Shown here: positions 35,257 to 44,182 of the stretch, piece by piece
Numbering within the stretch: position 1 is the stretch's first letter
Layout: each line of letters begins with the position of its first letter
NCBI GenBank assembly: GCA_963770915.1
Contig: CAVYRG010000001.1
Location: 1,426,001-1,490,000, forward strand
DNA from: PALSA-270 sp963770915
GTDB lineage: Bacteria; Acidobacteriota; Terriglobia; Terriglobales; Acidobacteriaceae
Reading direction: 5' to 3'
DNA length: 64,000 nt
Notes under the pieces: generated by a model
Database searches by the model: none
What the model saw: only the letters and a program-made list of their open reading frames with translations
What the model was told of the DNA's origin: nothing
Position numbers and translations under genes: made by a program

Positions 35257-38132
35257 CGCTGTATCACCCCGGCGGCCGCCCCGATCGAGGCCGGTTCTGA
35301 AGCGGCGGGAAAGCGGACGATGAACGTCGCGCCATCCGCGCCGGCGTTGTTGTGGCAGAGAATCTCTCCCCCATGCTCGTGCACTATGCCGTAGCAGATA
35401 CTCAGGCCCAATCCCGTACCCTTTCCGACCTCTTTGGTAGTGAAGAAGGGATCGAAGATGCGGTCGGGTTGGGAGATGCCGTGACCGTTATCCCGGAATG
35501 AGACTTCCACTTGGCCATCTTGATCGCGGGTCTTGATTTGTATGCGGGCGGGACGGCCCGTTTCGCGCACCGCGTCATAGGCGTTGTTCACGATATTCAA
35601 AAAGACCTGCTGCAGCTGGTGCGAGTCGCCGATGACGTAAGGCAGATTCTGATCCAACTCTTCCAGCACCTCCACTCCGTGGCTCTGGAAGTCATAGGTG
35701 CGCAATTGCAGGGTCCGCCGCAAAATGGAGTTGATATCGACCGGCTTGCGCTGCGGAGGCATTTGGCGGGCAAAGCTGAGTAGATTCTGCACGATCTGCT
35801 TGGTGCGTTGCGCCTCCTGCAGGATGACCCGCAGGTCTTTGCGGGCAGCCTCGGGGATCTCCTCGTTTTCCATGAGCAAATCCGCGAAGCCCAGGATGGC
35901 GGTCAGTGGATTGTTGACTTCGTGGGCCACGCCCGAGACCAACTGACCGACCGCCGCCATTTTCTCTGCGTGCATGAGTTTGCCCTGCAAGGCGGCGGCG
36001 TCGGTGATATCGCTCATGACCACGACGATGCTGGTCACATTGCCCAGCTCGTCGCGCATCGGGCTAAGGTTGACGGAGAAATGACCGACTCGCCCATCAC
36101 CGCGCAGGACTTGCAGATCAAGGTTGTCCACCTGCTGGCCGCTCACGATCGCGGCAAAAGCATCGTTGAGAGCCTGGCGGCGAACCGGCGCCACCAGTTG
36201 TTCCAACCGCGATCCCAGTACCTGTTGCTGTTCATAGCCCATGAATTGCCATCGCCGGTTGGCGTAGCTCACCAACCCAGCGGTATCGGTCACCAGAATC
36301 AGGCTTTGGGTGTTATTCAGAATCTTCCCGGAAAAGTCCCGCTCCCGCTGCAATTCGGCTTGAAAAGCCTTAAGATCGCTGATATCGAGCATCAGCCCGC
36401 GGTATTGCGTGATTCGCCCCTGGGCGTCACGAACTGCAAAGGCATTAATGAGTACGTGAACCGTCGTACCGTCTTTGCGCCGCAGGGCTTCTTCGTGGTT
36501 GCGGACAACCCCGTGTGCTTGCATCGGCGCGGCAAAGGCGTGGTACCGTTCCGCCGAACCGAACACCTGCGTGCCTACCTCCACTTGCAACAGCTCTTCC
36601 CGGGTGGAGTAACCCAACATGCGGACCAGCGCGTCGTTCACCTCGACGAACCCTCCTCCCGGATGGGCAAAGAACAGCCCTTCTTGAATATTGCCAAATA
36701 GTTCGCGGTAGCGACGCTCCGCCTCGCGGCGGTCTGTGATGTCTTTCAGTACATGGATGGTCTGCGGGCCCTCGCTTCCGGAACCCGGCACGCGCGAGGT
36801 GGAAACCAGGTACGTGCTGCCCAGCACAGGGTGCACGTACTCATCGGTATCGTCGCCAACGTCGCGGCAGAACGGGCAGGCGCGCGCCAGCGCGGCATTA
36901 TCCATCGCTAACAAAGCGCACATGTTTACGCCAATCAGCTCGGAAGGCGGCACGCCGATGAAGTCGGCCAGCGAGCGATTGACCCGCAAGATGTTGTCGA
37001 CGCTGTCGTGTACCACGATGAAATCACTGATGGCGTCGAAAATCTCCATCCAGTGGCGGTTAGTGCTGTCCAAGCGGCTGAAAAGGCGGGCATTCGCCAA
37101 TGCGACAGCGGTGTAGCCGGCGATCCTTTGCAGGAACTGTTCGTCCTCAGAGGAGAGCGGTTTGCCTAGATTGGCGAGGCATAGCATGCCCATCAGGTCT
37201 CCGGCGGGGTTGAGCAGTCGCACTAAAACGCAATCGCTCCAGCGAAGAGTTGTGGCCAGATCCTGGGTCAACAGTTCCGCAGCCTTCCCAGACACGACGG
37301 CGTGGGCGCGCCGCGATAGGGCATCGGTTACAGCGCGAACCATGCGATGTGGCAGCGCGGTTTCGGCGCGGCCTGCTCCCGTCGCATTCAGCAAAAACTC
37401 AGTCTCCAGACCGGACTCTCCTTTGAGCAGGAGCGCGCCCGCGCCGGCTCCCATCGTGGCAGCTGAACGGCGAACCAAACGCTCGGCGAATTCCGGGAGT
37501 CGCAGATGTGCGCCTACATCAAGCACTAATTCCAGCAGCGACTCGGACTGGTGGCTTGTAGGGTAAGAAGTGCTTTCGGGAAGACGAGGCCCGTCGCGCA
37601 ATGATTCTGCCAAGCGATTTGCTTTCAATATGTTGGCGAGATAATCCGCAAGAATGGTGGCCTTTGCCGCCAGGTCATCGTTGAAGAAATCAGCGTCGGA
37701 CGCGTTTATAAAGACGACGGCGCCGATAACTTCCCTGGAAACGATTAAGGGGGTGGTCATGGCGGCTTTCGCCTCGAAGGCCGACGCCAAAGGGGATAGG
37801 GTGGGATCGATGCGGTTGGTGTAGATCGTCCGCCTTGTCTGGATGGCTTCTTTTGCCAGATAGGTGTCGTCTGCCTGAAATTCCTCCCCTCGGAAGCGAT
37901 CAGCGTATGGGCCTGCGCCGTCTGTTCCAACCAACTTCCCAGAGGTAAGCCGCAGAAGGTATACGCCGTCCACCCCGAAGAATTCCCGCGTCATCTGGCA
38001 GAACTGCAGAGCAAGCGAATGCGACTCGACGCTTTGGGCCACAGTCTGGGAGAGCCGAAGTAGCAGGCGCTGGAAGGTCTCGTCCGAGCCGGGGCTCGAC
38101 CCCGCCGGCAGCGACGTATCTCCGCTTGGCAT
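35253..38132 (-). CDS. Soluble multi-sensor histidine kinase (GAF-GAF-PAS-PAS-PAS-kinase)
   Basis: About 959 residues without membrane helices. Two GAF domains come first (about 30-185, with GVDGVYLLRL and SREVIGAVVFINA; about 200-350 with LLNPAGDLMGMLCLANLG), then three PAS domains (about 370-480 with IFDAISDFIVVHDSVDNI, 495-615 with YRELFGNIQEGLFFAHPGG, 625-725 with ILVTDTAGLVSYANRRW). DHp follows with H737 in GVAHEVNNPLTAILGF and a HATPase with FRDNGHGI and FTTKEVGKGTGLGLSI. The second region carries ACPFCRDVGDDTDEYVHP, a Cys pair that might bind metal. Start: ATG 38132 is preferred; the frame extends to a TTG at 38210. A TATATT-like box (38180-38185) could be its promoter. It is first in the kinase-regulator-NtrC operon. 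Confidence 0.95.
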   Translation of the reverse strand: MPSGDTSLPAGSSPGSDETFQRLLLRLSQTVAQSVESHSLALQFCQMTREFFGVDGVYLLRLTSGKLVGTDGAGPYADRFRGEEFQADDTYLAKEAIQTRRTIYTNRIDPTLSPLASAFEAKAAMTTPLIVSREVIGAVVFINASDADFFNDDLAAKATILADYLANILKANRLAESLRDGPRLPESTSYPTSHQSESLLELVLDVGAHLRLPEFAERLVRRSAATMGAGAGALLLKGESGLETEFLLNATGAGRAETALPHRMVRAVTDALSRRAHAVVSGKAAELLTQDLATTLRWSDCVLVRLLNPAGDLMGMLCLANLGKPLSSEDEQFLQRIAGYTAVALANARLFSRLDSTNRHWMEIFDAISDFIVVHDSVDNILRVNRSLADFIGVPPSELIGVNMCALLAMDNAALARACPFCRDVGDDTDEYVHPVLGSTYLVSTSRVPGSGSEGPQTIHVLKDITDRREAERRYRELFGNIQEGLFFAHPGGGFVEVNDALVRMLGYSTREELLQVEVGTQVFGSAERYHAFAAPMQAHGVVRNHEEALRRKDGTTVHVLINAFAVRDAQGRITQYRGLMLDISDLKAFQAELQRERDFSGKILNNTQSLILVTDTAGLVSYANRRWQFMGYEQQQVLGSRLEQLVAPVRRQALNDAFAAIVSGQQVDNLDLQVLRGDGRVGHFSVNLSPMRDELGNVTSIVVVMSDITDAAALQGKLMHAEKMAAVGQLVSGVAHEVNNPLTAILGFADLLMENEEIPEAARKDLRVILQEAQRTKQIVQNLLSFARQMPPQRKPVDINSILRRTLQLRTYDFQSHGVEVLEELDQNLPYVIGDSHQLQQVFLNIVNNAYDAVRETGRPARIQIKTRDQDGQVEVSFRDNGHGISQPDRIFDPFFTTKEVGKGTGLGLSICYGIVHEHGGEILCHNNAGADGATFIVRFPAASEPASIGAAAGVIQR

Positions 38133-38283
38133 GTTCAGAGAAGTGCCCACCAGAACGTCTTCACAACCACAAGTAATTGAATATACAGGAAAATTAGCTC
38201 TCAATCTCAATTTGAGTCAAGCGAATAACAGGGGGGTGCCGAGATACGAAATCCCCATCTTGACAAAAGTCGGATGCGGAATT

Positions 38284-38298
38284 GTCTCAGAGTGAGAG
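38284..38298 (+). promoter_or_regulatory. Palindromic activator-like site (UAS) upstream of the chemotaxis operon
   Basis: GTCTCAGAGTGAGAG followed by GCAA. Eighteen of 19 bases are the same as on the minus strand at the PilZ-like operon site, in the same orientation toward the promoter. Its centre is about 138 bp before the candidate -24 element. TGAGAC at 38312-38317, two helical turns further, may be an extra half-site. Confidence 0.6.
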
Positions 38299-38427
38299 GC
38301 AATAGCATGGATGAGACGATTCTAACTTCCTTTCGAAGGGACGGGTGTAATGCTGAGGATGGAACAAGAGTTTAAGAATCAACGTGTTATGCACATCACA
38401 CCGAAGTTTCTTCTGTCAGAGACGCGC

Positions 38428-38443
38428 TGGCAAGGGCCGTGCA
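38428..38443 (+). promoter_or_regulatory. Candidate sigma-54 (-24/-12) promoter for the chemotaxis operon
   Basis: TGGCAAGGGCCGTGCA matches the consensus TGGCACG-N4-TTGCW at all but two of the defined positions, with GG and GC spaced correctly. Transcription would start near 38454, giving a leader of about 105 bases to the receptor gene, whose ATG has GGAGG in front. Confidence 0.6.
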
Positions 38444-38558
38444 TTTGTGGAAGCGCAGTCTCTTCTGTCGCAGGGACTGGTGCGCCCGCGGAATTCAATA
38501 CCTCCCGGGACTATATGGCGCCACAGAGCGGCAGACAGGTAGCGGAGGAAACCAAACG

Positions 38559-40547
38559 ATGACGATCGGCAAGAAACTCTATGTGAACTTCGGGATCATC
38601 CTGGCGATGGTCATCGTTTTATTTCTGGTGAACATCATTGCGGTGCAACGCGAGCACAGCGCCAAGGCGGCCTCTACGAGCGCCCTGGACCTTGCCGAGG
38701 CAACCAACCGAATCCGTTTTCAGATGATGCAGAACCAGCTGGACCTGAGCAACTACTTACTGAGCGGCGACACACGCGAAGTCGACGCCATGCGGGAAGG
38801 AGCGCAGAGCCTACAGGAAAAGCTGACCAGTACAGAGAACATTACTAATACCGATCAGCAACGCAGTGCTCTAACCCGAGTGCAGCAGTTGGAGCAAAAC
38901 TGGCTTTCCCAATTCGCCGACCCTTTGGTCACGAAGCGCCGGGAAGTGGACGCGGGCAACGCCACGGTCGCCGAACTGCAGATCTTTTACCTACAAAAGG
39001 ACGCGACTTCCTGGACGAAGAACGCCAGCGACCTGCTGGATCAGGCCGATGCCGAAAACAAGAAGACGCTGGACGAAAAACGCAAGTCGGATGACACGGC
39101 GGGTGAACTCACGATCATACTCGCACTGGTCAGCACGGTAGTGGCTCTGGCCTTGGGAGTGGTGATTGCGTTCTCCACTTCCAAATCCATCAGCGAGCCT
39201 TTGATCAACCTGATGCACGTGGCCAAACAGATCGGCGAAACCGGCGACCTCGAACATGAAATCGACATCCAGCGCGATGACGAAATCGGCGCCCTAGCCC
39301 GAACCTTCGCCGGCATGGTGACCTATCTCAAAGAAATGGCTTCGGTTTCCGAAGCCATCGCTGGGGGAAACCTGGGAATCGAGGTCCAGCCTCGCTCCAA
39401 GGATGACACCCTGGGCAACGCCTTCACTCGGATGATTGCCGGGCTGAGAAACCTGGTGCGAGACGGGCGCGACGCCGCCTCGCAAGTGGCCAGCGCCTCC
39501 AACCAGGTCGCCGGCGCCTCCGACGAATCCGCCAAAGTGAGCTTGCAAACTTCTTCCGCCATCGACGAAGTCACCAGCACCATGCACGAGATGAGCGTGA
39601 ACGTGCAGAACATGGTGAAGAGCACGCAAGTGCAAGCTTCCAGCGTCAGCGAGACTTCGGCTTCGATTGACGAGATGGTGGCTTCCATTCAGCGCGTCGC
39701 TGACACCGCCAAGGTGCTCCTGGATATTTCCAACCGTTCGCGGGAAGAAGTGCAGAGCGGCATCACAACCATGGAGAAGGCTACGGATGGCCTGACGAAA
39801 ATCAACAACACCATCCGCGCCTCCGGGCAGATCATCGATAATCTCGGCCAGCGCGCCGACGATATCGGCAAGATCATCGAAGTGATCGACGATCTGGCCG
39901 AGCAGACCAACCTGCTCGCCCTCAATGCTGCGATTGAAGCGGCCCGCGCCGGCGAACACGGCCTTGGGTTCGCGGTGGTGGCCGATGAAGTTCGCAAACT
40001 GGCAGAAAAATCCGCCCAGTCCACCAAAGAAATCTCGGAGCTGATCCAGAGCATTCAGAAGGAAGCCCGCAAAGCCGTGGAGAACATGGATCAGAGCACA
40101 ACCATCGTCAATCAAGGGCTCGGTTTAGGGCAGGAATTGAACTCCGCTCTGGGGAAGATTTCCGACGTGGTCACCGAGGTTTACAAGTTCGCCGAGGAAA
40201 TCGGCGCCGCCACCAATGAGCAGTCGCACGGCTCCTCGCAGATCGCCCGCGCGACCACGCGTCTTAACGAAATTACCCACGAGACCAACTCGGCGGTTGA
40301 GGAGCAGGCCTCGGGAGCCCAAGCCGTGGTTCGGGCCATGGAGCGGATGCGCGAGCTGGTGCAGCAGACCACATCCAGTTCTACCGAGCTGGCGGCTTCG
40401 GCGGAACAGCTGTCCCGGATGTCGCGCGATCTTCTCGAATCCATGGGTCGCTTTGAATTAGAGGAAAACGACAGAAGCGCACGCCGTGAGGGAGCCTCCG
40501 GTCTGCGCCCCCATGCGCGGCAAGCAGCGGCGGGCGCGCGTGCCTGA
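38559..40547 (+). CDS. Methyl-accepting chemotaxis protein
   Basis: A 662-residue transmembrane chemoreceptor. Membrane helix 1 is at about 8-28 (NFGIILAMVIVLFLVNIIAV), helix 2 at about 192-212 (IILALVSTVVALALGVVIAF). The region between them resembles the helical CHASE3 domain (IRFQMMQNQLDLSNYLLSGD). HAMP follows (about 213-265), a second HAMP-like stretch, then the long signalling coiled coil with the hairpin tip DLAEQTNLLALNAAIEAARA and GFAVVADEVRKLAEKSAQST. Its C-terminus has no CheR-docking pentapeptide. The start at 38559 is fixed by GGAGG and the basic-hydrophobic N-terminus; frames further upstream run through the promoter. It is the first gene of the chemosensory operon and the only receptor present. 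Confidence 0.96.
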   Translation: MTIGKKLYVNFGIILAMVIVLFLVNIIAVQREHSAKAASTSALDLAEATNRIRFQMMQNQLDLSNYLLSGDTREVDAMREGAQSLQEKLTSTENITNTDQQRSALTRVQQLEQNWLSQFADPLVTKRREVDAGNATVAELQIFYLQKDATSWTKNASDLLDQADAENKKTLDEKRKSDDTAGELTIILALVSTVVALALGVVIAFSTSKSISEPLINLMHVAKQIGETGDLEHEIDIQRDDEIGALARTFAGMVTYLKEMASVSEAIAGGNLGIEVQPRSKDDTLGNAFTRMIAGLRNLVRDGRDAASQVASASNQVAGASDESAKVSLQTSSAIDEVTSTMHEMSVNVQNMVKSTQVQASSVSETSASIDEMVASIQRVADTAKVLLDISNRSREEVQSGITTMEKATDGLTKINNTIRASGQIIDNLGQRADDIGKIIEVIDDLAEQTNLLALNAAIEAARAGEHGLGFAVVADEVRKLAEKSAQSTKEISELIQSIQKEARKAVENMDQSTTIVNQGLGLGQELNSALGKISDVVTEVYKFAEEIGAATNEQSHGSSQIARATTRLNEITHETNSAVEEQASGAQAVVRAMERMRELVQQTTSSSTELAASAEQLSRMSRDLLESMGRFELEENDRSARREGASGLRPHARQAAAGARA

Positions 40548-40560
40548 AAACAATCGCTCC

Positions 40561-41070
40561 ATGAACCGTGAACTTCACATTGTCGGTTTCAAGATCGGCC
40601 GCGAAACCTACGGCGTACCGATCGCCTCGCTGCACGAAATCGTGCGGGTTCCGGAGATCACGGCAGTTCCCGATGCCCCGGACGACATGATCGGCGTCAT
40701 CAACCTGAGGGGCAGAATCGTTTCGGTCATTGATCTGCGAAAAAAACTAGGGGCGAAAGAAGTCGTATCCGGCAAGGGGAACCGAATCCTGGTTGTCGAC
40801 CTGAACGGACGGCTGTGCGGCCTGATGGTCGATTCCGCGTCCGAGGTGCTGAAGGTCCCGGTGGACAACATCGAGGCGGCTTCGTCTGTATTTCAGGACG
40901 GCGGCCTCAACTGCGTCACCGGATTAGGTAAATACCAGGGACGTTTGATTGTGTTGCTGGACGTGAATAGGTTGCTGGAGTTCAACGGGCTGCGGCCGAA
41001 CGCGAAACCGGAGGCCACGGCGCAGACCGGCAACAACACCGAGGCTCGCGGCGCAGCCGGAGCCAGGTAA
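40561..41070 (+). CDS. cheW: Chemotaxis coupling protein CheW
   Basis: A 169-residue CheW that links receptor tips to CheA. The fold begins at once (ELHIVGFKIGRETYGVPIAS) and contains the typical INLRGRIVSVIDLRKKLG and YQGRLIVLLDVNRLL. The last 25 residues are a polar, probably disordered tail. The start at 40561 is placed where the CheW fold begins; the frame continues upstream to 40486 inside the receptor gene. The Shine-Dalgarno is weak, so translation may be coupled to the receptor gene, which ends 13 bp before. Confidence 0.95.
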   Translation: MNRELHIVGFKIGRETYGVPIASLHEIVRVPEITAVPDAPDDMIGVINLRGRIVSVIDLRKKLGAKEVVSGKGNRILVVDLNGRLCGLMVDSASEVLKVPVDNIEAASSVFQDGGLNCVTGLGKYQGRLIVLLDVNRLLEFNGLRPNAKPEATAQTGNNTEARGAAGAR

Positions 41071-41102
41071 AAACCGACAGGAGACAGCATCAGAAAGAGC
41101 GC

Positions 41103-42008
41103 ATGAGTACACCCGCCATAGCCATACAGATCAGCGCGCCGGAGCTCAAGCTCCTGCAGGCCCTTGTCTACCAGGAATGCGGCATGTACTTCGATGAGCG
41201 CCGCATGGACTTTCTGCAGAACCGTCTGCAGGGGCGGCTCAGGGAATGCCGCGTGGACTCCTTCTACAACTACTACCGGCTGCTCATCAGCCCTAGCGGG
41301 AAACAGGAACTGGCGCGGCTGCTGGAAGACCTGACCATCAATGAAACCAGCTTTTTCCGCAGCAAGCCGCAGCTGGATTTGTTCCACAAATACCTGCTCG
41401 AAGACATTTTCCGCAAGAGGCAAGAGCGCGGCGACTACTCGCTGCGCATCTGGAGCGCAGGTTGTTCCACGGGGCAGGAACCCTACACCCTGGCTATGAT
41501 GGTCACTGACGGGCTGGCTTACTATTGCCTGCGCAAGCCCTCGGTTTTTCCCGCACTTTCTCCCAAGCCTCTTGTCCCTACGCCGTGGAAACTCGAGATC
41601 CTAGCGAGCGATATCAACTATTCGGTTTTGCGCGCTGGCCAGGAAGGCATTTATTCGGAAAACCAAATGGATTCGGTGGATTACAGCTACCGTCTGCGCT
41701 ATTTCGATAAAGTCGGCGAGCGCTACGCGGTCAAGAAGCAACTGAAAGAGCTGGTCCATTTCGACTTCCACAATCTGAAGACGCAATATCTGCCGCGAGG
41801 AAATGATGCCATCTTCTGCCGGAACGTAATGATGTACTTCGACCAGGCGGAGCAAAGGCGGCTGGTCGAGAAGTTCTGGCGCTGCCTCAATCCCGGCGGC
41901 TACCTGCTGCTTGGCCATGCCGAAAGTCTGCGCGGATTGAGCGACCGTTTTGCCATGGTTCACCGCAACGGCGGAACCGGATACCAGCGAATCGAGGGGG
42001 GAGAGTGA
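41103..42008 (+). CDS. cheR: Chemoreceptor glutamate methyltransferase CheR
   Basis: A 301-residue SAM-dependent enzyme that methylates glutamates of the receptor. The helical N-terminal domain (about 1-90) ends with LTINETSFFRSKPQL, the usual CheR junction; the methyltransferase domain has IWSAGCSTGQEPYTLAMM as SAM site and NDAIFCRNVMMYFD. No TPR tail is present. It overlaps the cheA start by four bases (GTGA). The receptor lacks a docking pentapeptide, so CheR would bind directly to the methylation helices. Confidence 0.96.
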   Translation: MSTPAIAIQISAPELKLLQALVYQECGMYFDERRMDFLQNRLQGRLRECRVDSFYNYYRLLISPSGKQELARLLEDLTINETSFFRSKPQLDLFHKYLLEDIFRKRQERGDYSLRIWSAGCSTGQEPYTLAMMVTDGLAYYCLRKPSVFPALSPKPLVPTPWKLEILASDINYSVLRAGQEGIYSENQMDSVDYSYRLRYFDKVGERYAVKKQLKELVHFDFHNLKTQYLPRGNDAIFCRNVMMYFDQAEQRRLVEKFWRCLNPGGYLLLGHAESLRGLSDRFAMVHRNGGTGYQRIEGGE

Positions 42009-44182
42009 CTCAGTTCTCCGATGAACGGGGCGCGGAACTGCGCGAGCTCTTCTTCGATACCGCGCAAGAGCTGTTGCAGGCGCTCAATGAAGAAGCCCTG
42101 AAGCTGGAGAAGGATTCCGGCGACACGGAGGCGGTCCGCACCTTGCGGCGATCGGTCCATACCCTCAAGGGAGATGCCGCAGCCTGTGGCTTCCGGGAAC
42201 TGAGCGAGCTGGCGCATGAATTCGAGGATGCCTTGGCGCTTGACGCGGGGCCGTCGCAGTCCTCGGTTGCCGAGGTGGCGTTCGCGGCGGTGGATGTCTT
42301 CGCTGCCATGTTGGCCGCTTACCGCGGTCAACTTCCTCTGCCCTCAGCGAGTCCGCTGCGGAAGATGATTCGCGAATTGGCAAAGCAGCCGGGTTCCCGT
42401 AAACCCGGCAAAAAGAAGTCACCCAGCGGCACAGCGGCAGGAAAACCCGCCTTGACCGAGTATGAGAACCTAGCAATTCAGAACGCGTTCCGGCAGGGCA
42501 GAAAAGTCTATCAAATCACCGCGCAGTTGGATCCACTCAACGCCATGCCCATCGCGGCTCGGCAATTGCTGCTCAACGCCGTCTCAGGGGCAGGAGAGCT
42601 ACTCGGAACGCCGCCCGACTCTAATCTGCCCCAGGCGACGAAGCGGATACAAATCCTGCTGAGTAGCGCCATGATGTCGGACCAGATTGCCGCGAAATGC
42701 CGCATCCCGACGGTTGTGGCTGACGTGACCGTTGTTGAAATCGCGAACCCAAAACAGACAAGCGAAAGCCCGCGGGTTGAACCAGAATCGGTGGAACTCA
42801 ACGCTGAGCAGGAAATCTCAACGCAGGAACAGTCGGACACTTCGGAAACCGATGTTGCGCCGTCTCATGAAGAGAGCGAAGGCCGGGCGCAGACGAGCGC
42901 CATCCTCGCGGAGAATATTCTGCGGGTCGACGCCGAGCGCATCGACAGCGTCTTGAATCTCGTAGGCGAGCTGATTATCGGCAAGTCCATGCTGCAGCGG
43001 ACCGTGAACGAGTTTTGCCGCCGTTATCCGAAAGAAGAGATTCGCGGCCGTTTCGCCGACGCGCTGGCCTTTCAGTCGCGAGTTCTGGGCGATCTGCAGC
43101 GCTCCGTTATGAAAGTCCGTATGGTGCCGGTCGAACAGCTATTCCGCCGCTTTCCAAGGATGCTGCGAGATGTGGCCCGCCAATGTGGCAAAGAAGTTGA
43201 AATGGTCGTTAGCGGGCAGGATACGGATCTCGATAAAAGCCTGTTGGATGCTATCGCCGAGCCCCTCACTCATATAGTGCGCAACGCGGTCAGCCATGGG
43301 ATCGAAAGCCCTGCCGAGCGGTTGGCCTTGGGGAAACCGGAGCGCGGTACGGTCCGTCTGGATGCCTACCATCAGGGAAACCAAGTGATCGTGGAAGTCA
43401 GCGATGATGGGCGAGGCATCAATCTCGATCGCGTCAAGGCCAAAGCTGTCGAACAAAAGCTGGTCAGCCCGGCAGAAGCGGCGGCGTTCGGCGAACGAGA
43501 GGTTTTGGGACTGCTGTTCCGGCCAGGATTCAGCACGGCCCTGGAAATTACAGAAGTTTCGGGCCGAGGCGTTGGTTTGGACGTGGTCCAGAACGTGTTG
43601 CAGCGGCTCAAGGGTACAGTGGAAGTCGTATCCCGCCCCGGCCAGGGAACGACTTTCCGCCTGAAATTGCCGCTTACGCTGGCCATCATCAAGGCTTTGC
43701 TATTCCGTGTGCAGCAGCGGCTCTACGCCATCTCGTTGAACACGGTTGCGGAGATCGCCCGCGCTACCGAGGCCGAAGTTCACCAGGTGGATAACTACGA
43801 AGTCCTGCAGTTACGCGGACAGGTTCTGCCGCTGGTGCGACTGGGGCAAGCTCCAAACAGCCCGGCGGATCGCTCGCACGCCAAGCTTTTTGTCCTGGTG
43901 ATCACGCTGGGCGATCACAAACTGGGATTGATCGTAGAGGGACTGGAGGGGGAAGAAGAATTGGTCATCAAGGCAGTGGACGATCGCACTGTGGCCACCA
44001 ACCTCGTGAGCGGAGCTTCGATTCTGGGCGACGGGCGCGTAGTGCTGATTCTCAACCTGCCCGCGGTCATCGAGCGATCGAGTCGAATGCGCGCGGAAAA
44101 TACCGGCCAGCTCTGCAGTGGGCTGTTGCTCACCAATGCCGGGCCCGCGCAGGCTTCCGCCGCCATGGAGGTGACACGGTGA
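42005..44182 (+). CDS. cheA: Chemotaxis histidine kinase CheA
   Basis: A 725-residue CheA. The phosphotransfer domain is at 1-110, with H52 in RRSVHTLKGDAAACGF. A Lys/Pro linker leads to a domain at about 150-245 (IQNAFRQGRKVYQITAQLDP) that stands where P2 should be. An acidic Gln/Glu-rich linker follows. The dimerisation domain starts LRVDAERIDSVLNLVGELII; the ATPase has LTHIVRNAVSHGIE, VSDDGRGIN and EVSGRGVGLDVV; the CheW-like domain closes the protein. There is no fused receiver. It would phosphorylate CheB and the receiver encoded further down. Start is GTG 42005, overlapping cheR; the end overlaps cheB. Confidence 0.96.
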   Translation: MTQFSDERGAELRELFFDTAQELLQALNEEALKLEKDSGDTEAVRTLRRSVHTLKGDAAACGFRELSELAHEFEDALALDAGPSQSSVAEVAFAAVDVFAAMLAAYRGQLPLPSASPLRKMIRELAKQPGSRKPGKKKSPSGTAAGKPALTEYENLAIQNAFRQGRKVYQITAQLDPLNAMPIAARQLLLNAVSGAGELLGTPPDSNLPQATKRIQILLSSAMMSDQIAAKCRIPTVVADVTVVEIANPKQTSESPRVEPESVELNAEQEISTQEQSDTSETDVAPSHEESEGRAQTSAILAENILRVDAERIDSVLNLVGELIIGKSMLQRTVNEFCRRYPKEEIRGRFADALAFQSRVLGDLQRSVMKVRMVPVEQLFRRFPRMLRDVARQCGKEVEMVVSGQDTDLDKSLLDAIAEPLTHIVRNAVSHGIESPAERLALGKPERGTVRLDAYHQGNQVIVEVSDDGRGINLDRVKAKAVEQKLVSPAEAAAFGEREVLGLLFRPGFSTALEITEVSGRGVGLDVVQNVLQRLKGTVEVVSRPGQGTTFRLKLPLTLAIIKALLFRVQQRLYAISLNTVAEIARATEAEVHQVDNYEVLQLRGQVLPLVRLGQAPNSPADRSHAKLFVLVITLGDHKLGLIVEGLEGEEELVIKAVDDRTVATNLVSGASILGDGRVVLILNLPAVIERSSRMRAENTGQLCSGLLLTNAGPAQASAAMEVTR

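Larger units (their letters stand above)
38133..38558. promoter_or_regulatory. Divergent control region between kinase and chemotaxis operons
   Basis: 426 bp without a credible gene. It contains AT-rich promoter-like sequence for the kinase operon (38165-38215, with the palindrome CTCAATTTGAG), the activator-like palindrome at 38284-38298, one more TGAGAC half-site at 38312-38317 and the sigma-54-like promoter at 38428-38443. Confidence 0.55.

Noticed and set aside
38350..38562. Short plus-strand frame before the chemoreceptor gene
   Set aside because: It crosses the candidate sigma-54 promoter and has neither a ribosome site nor a coding pattern.
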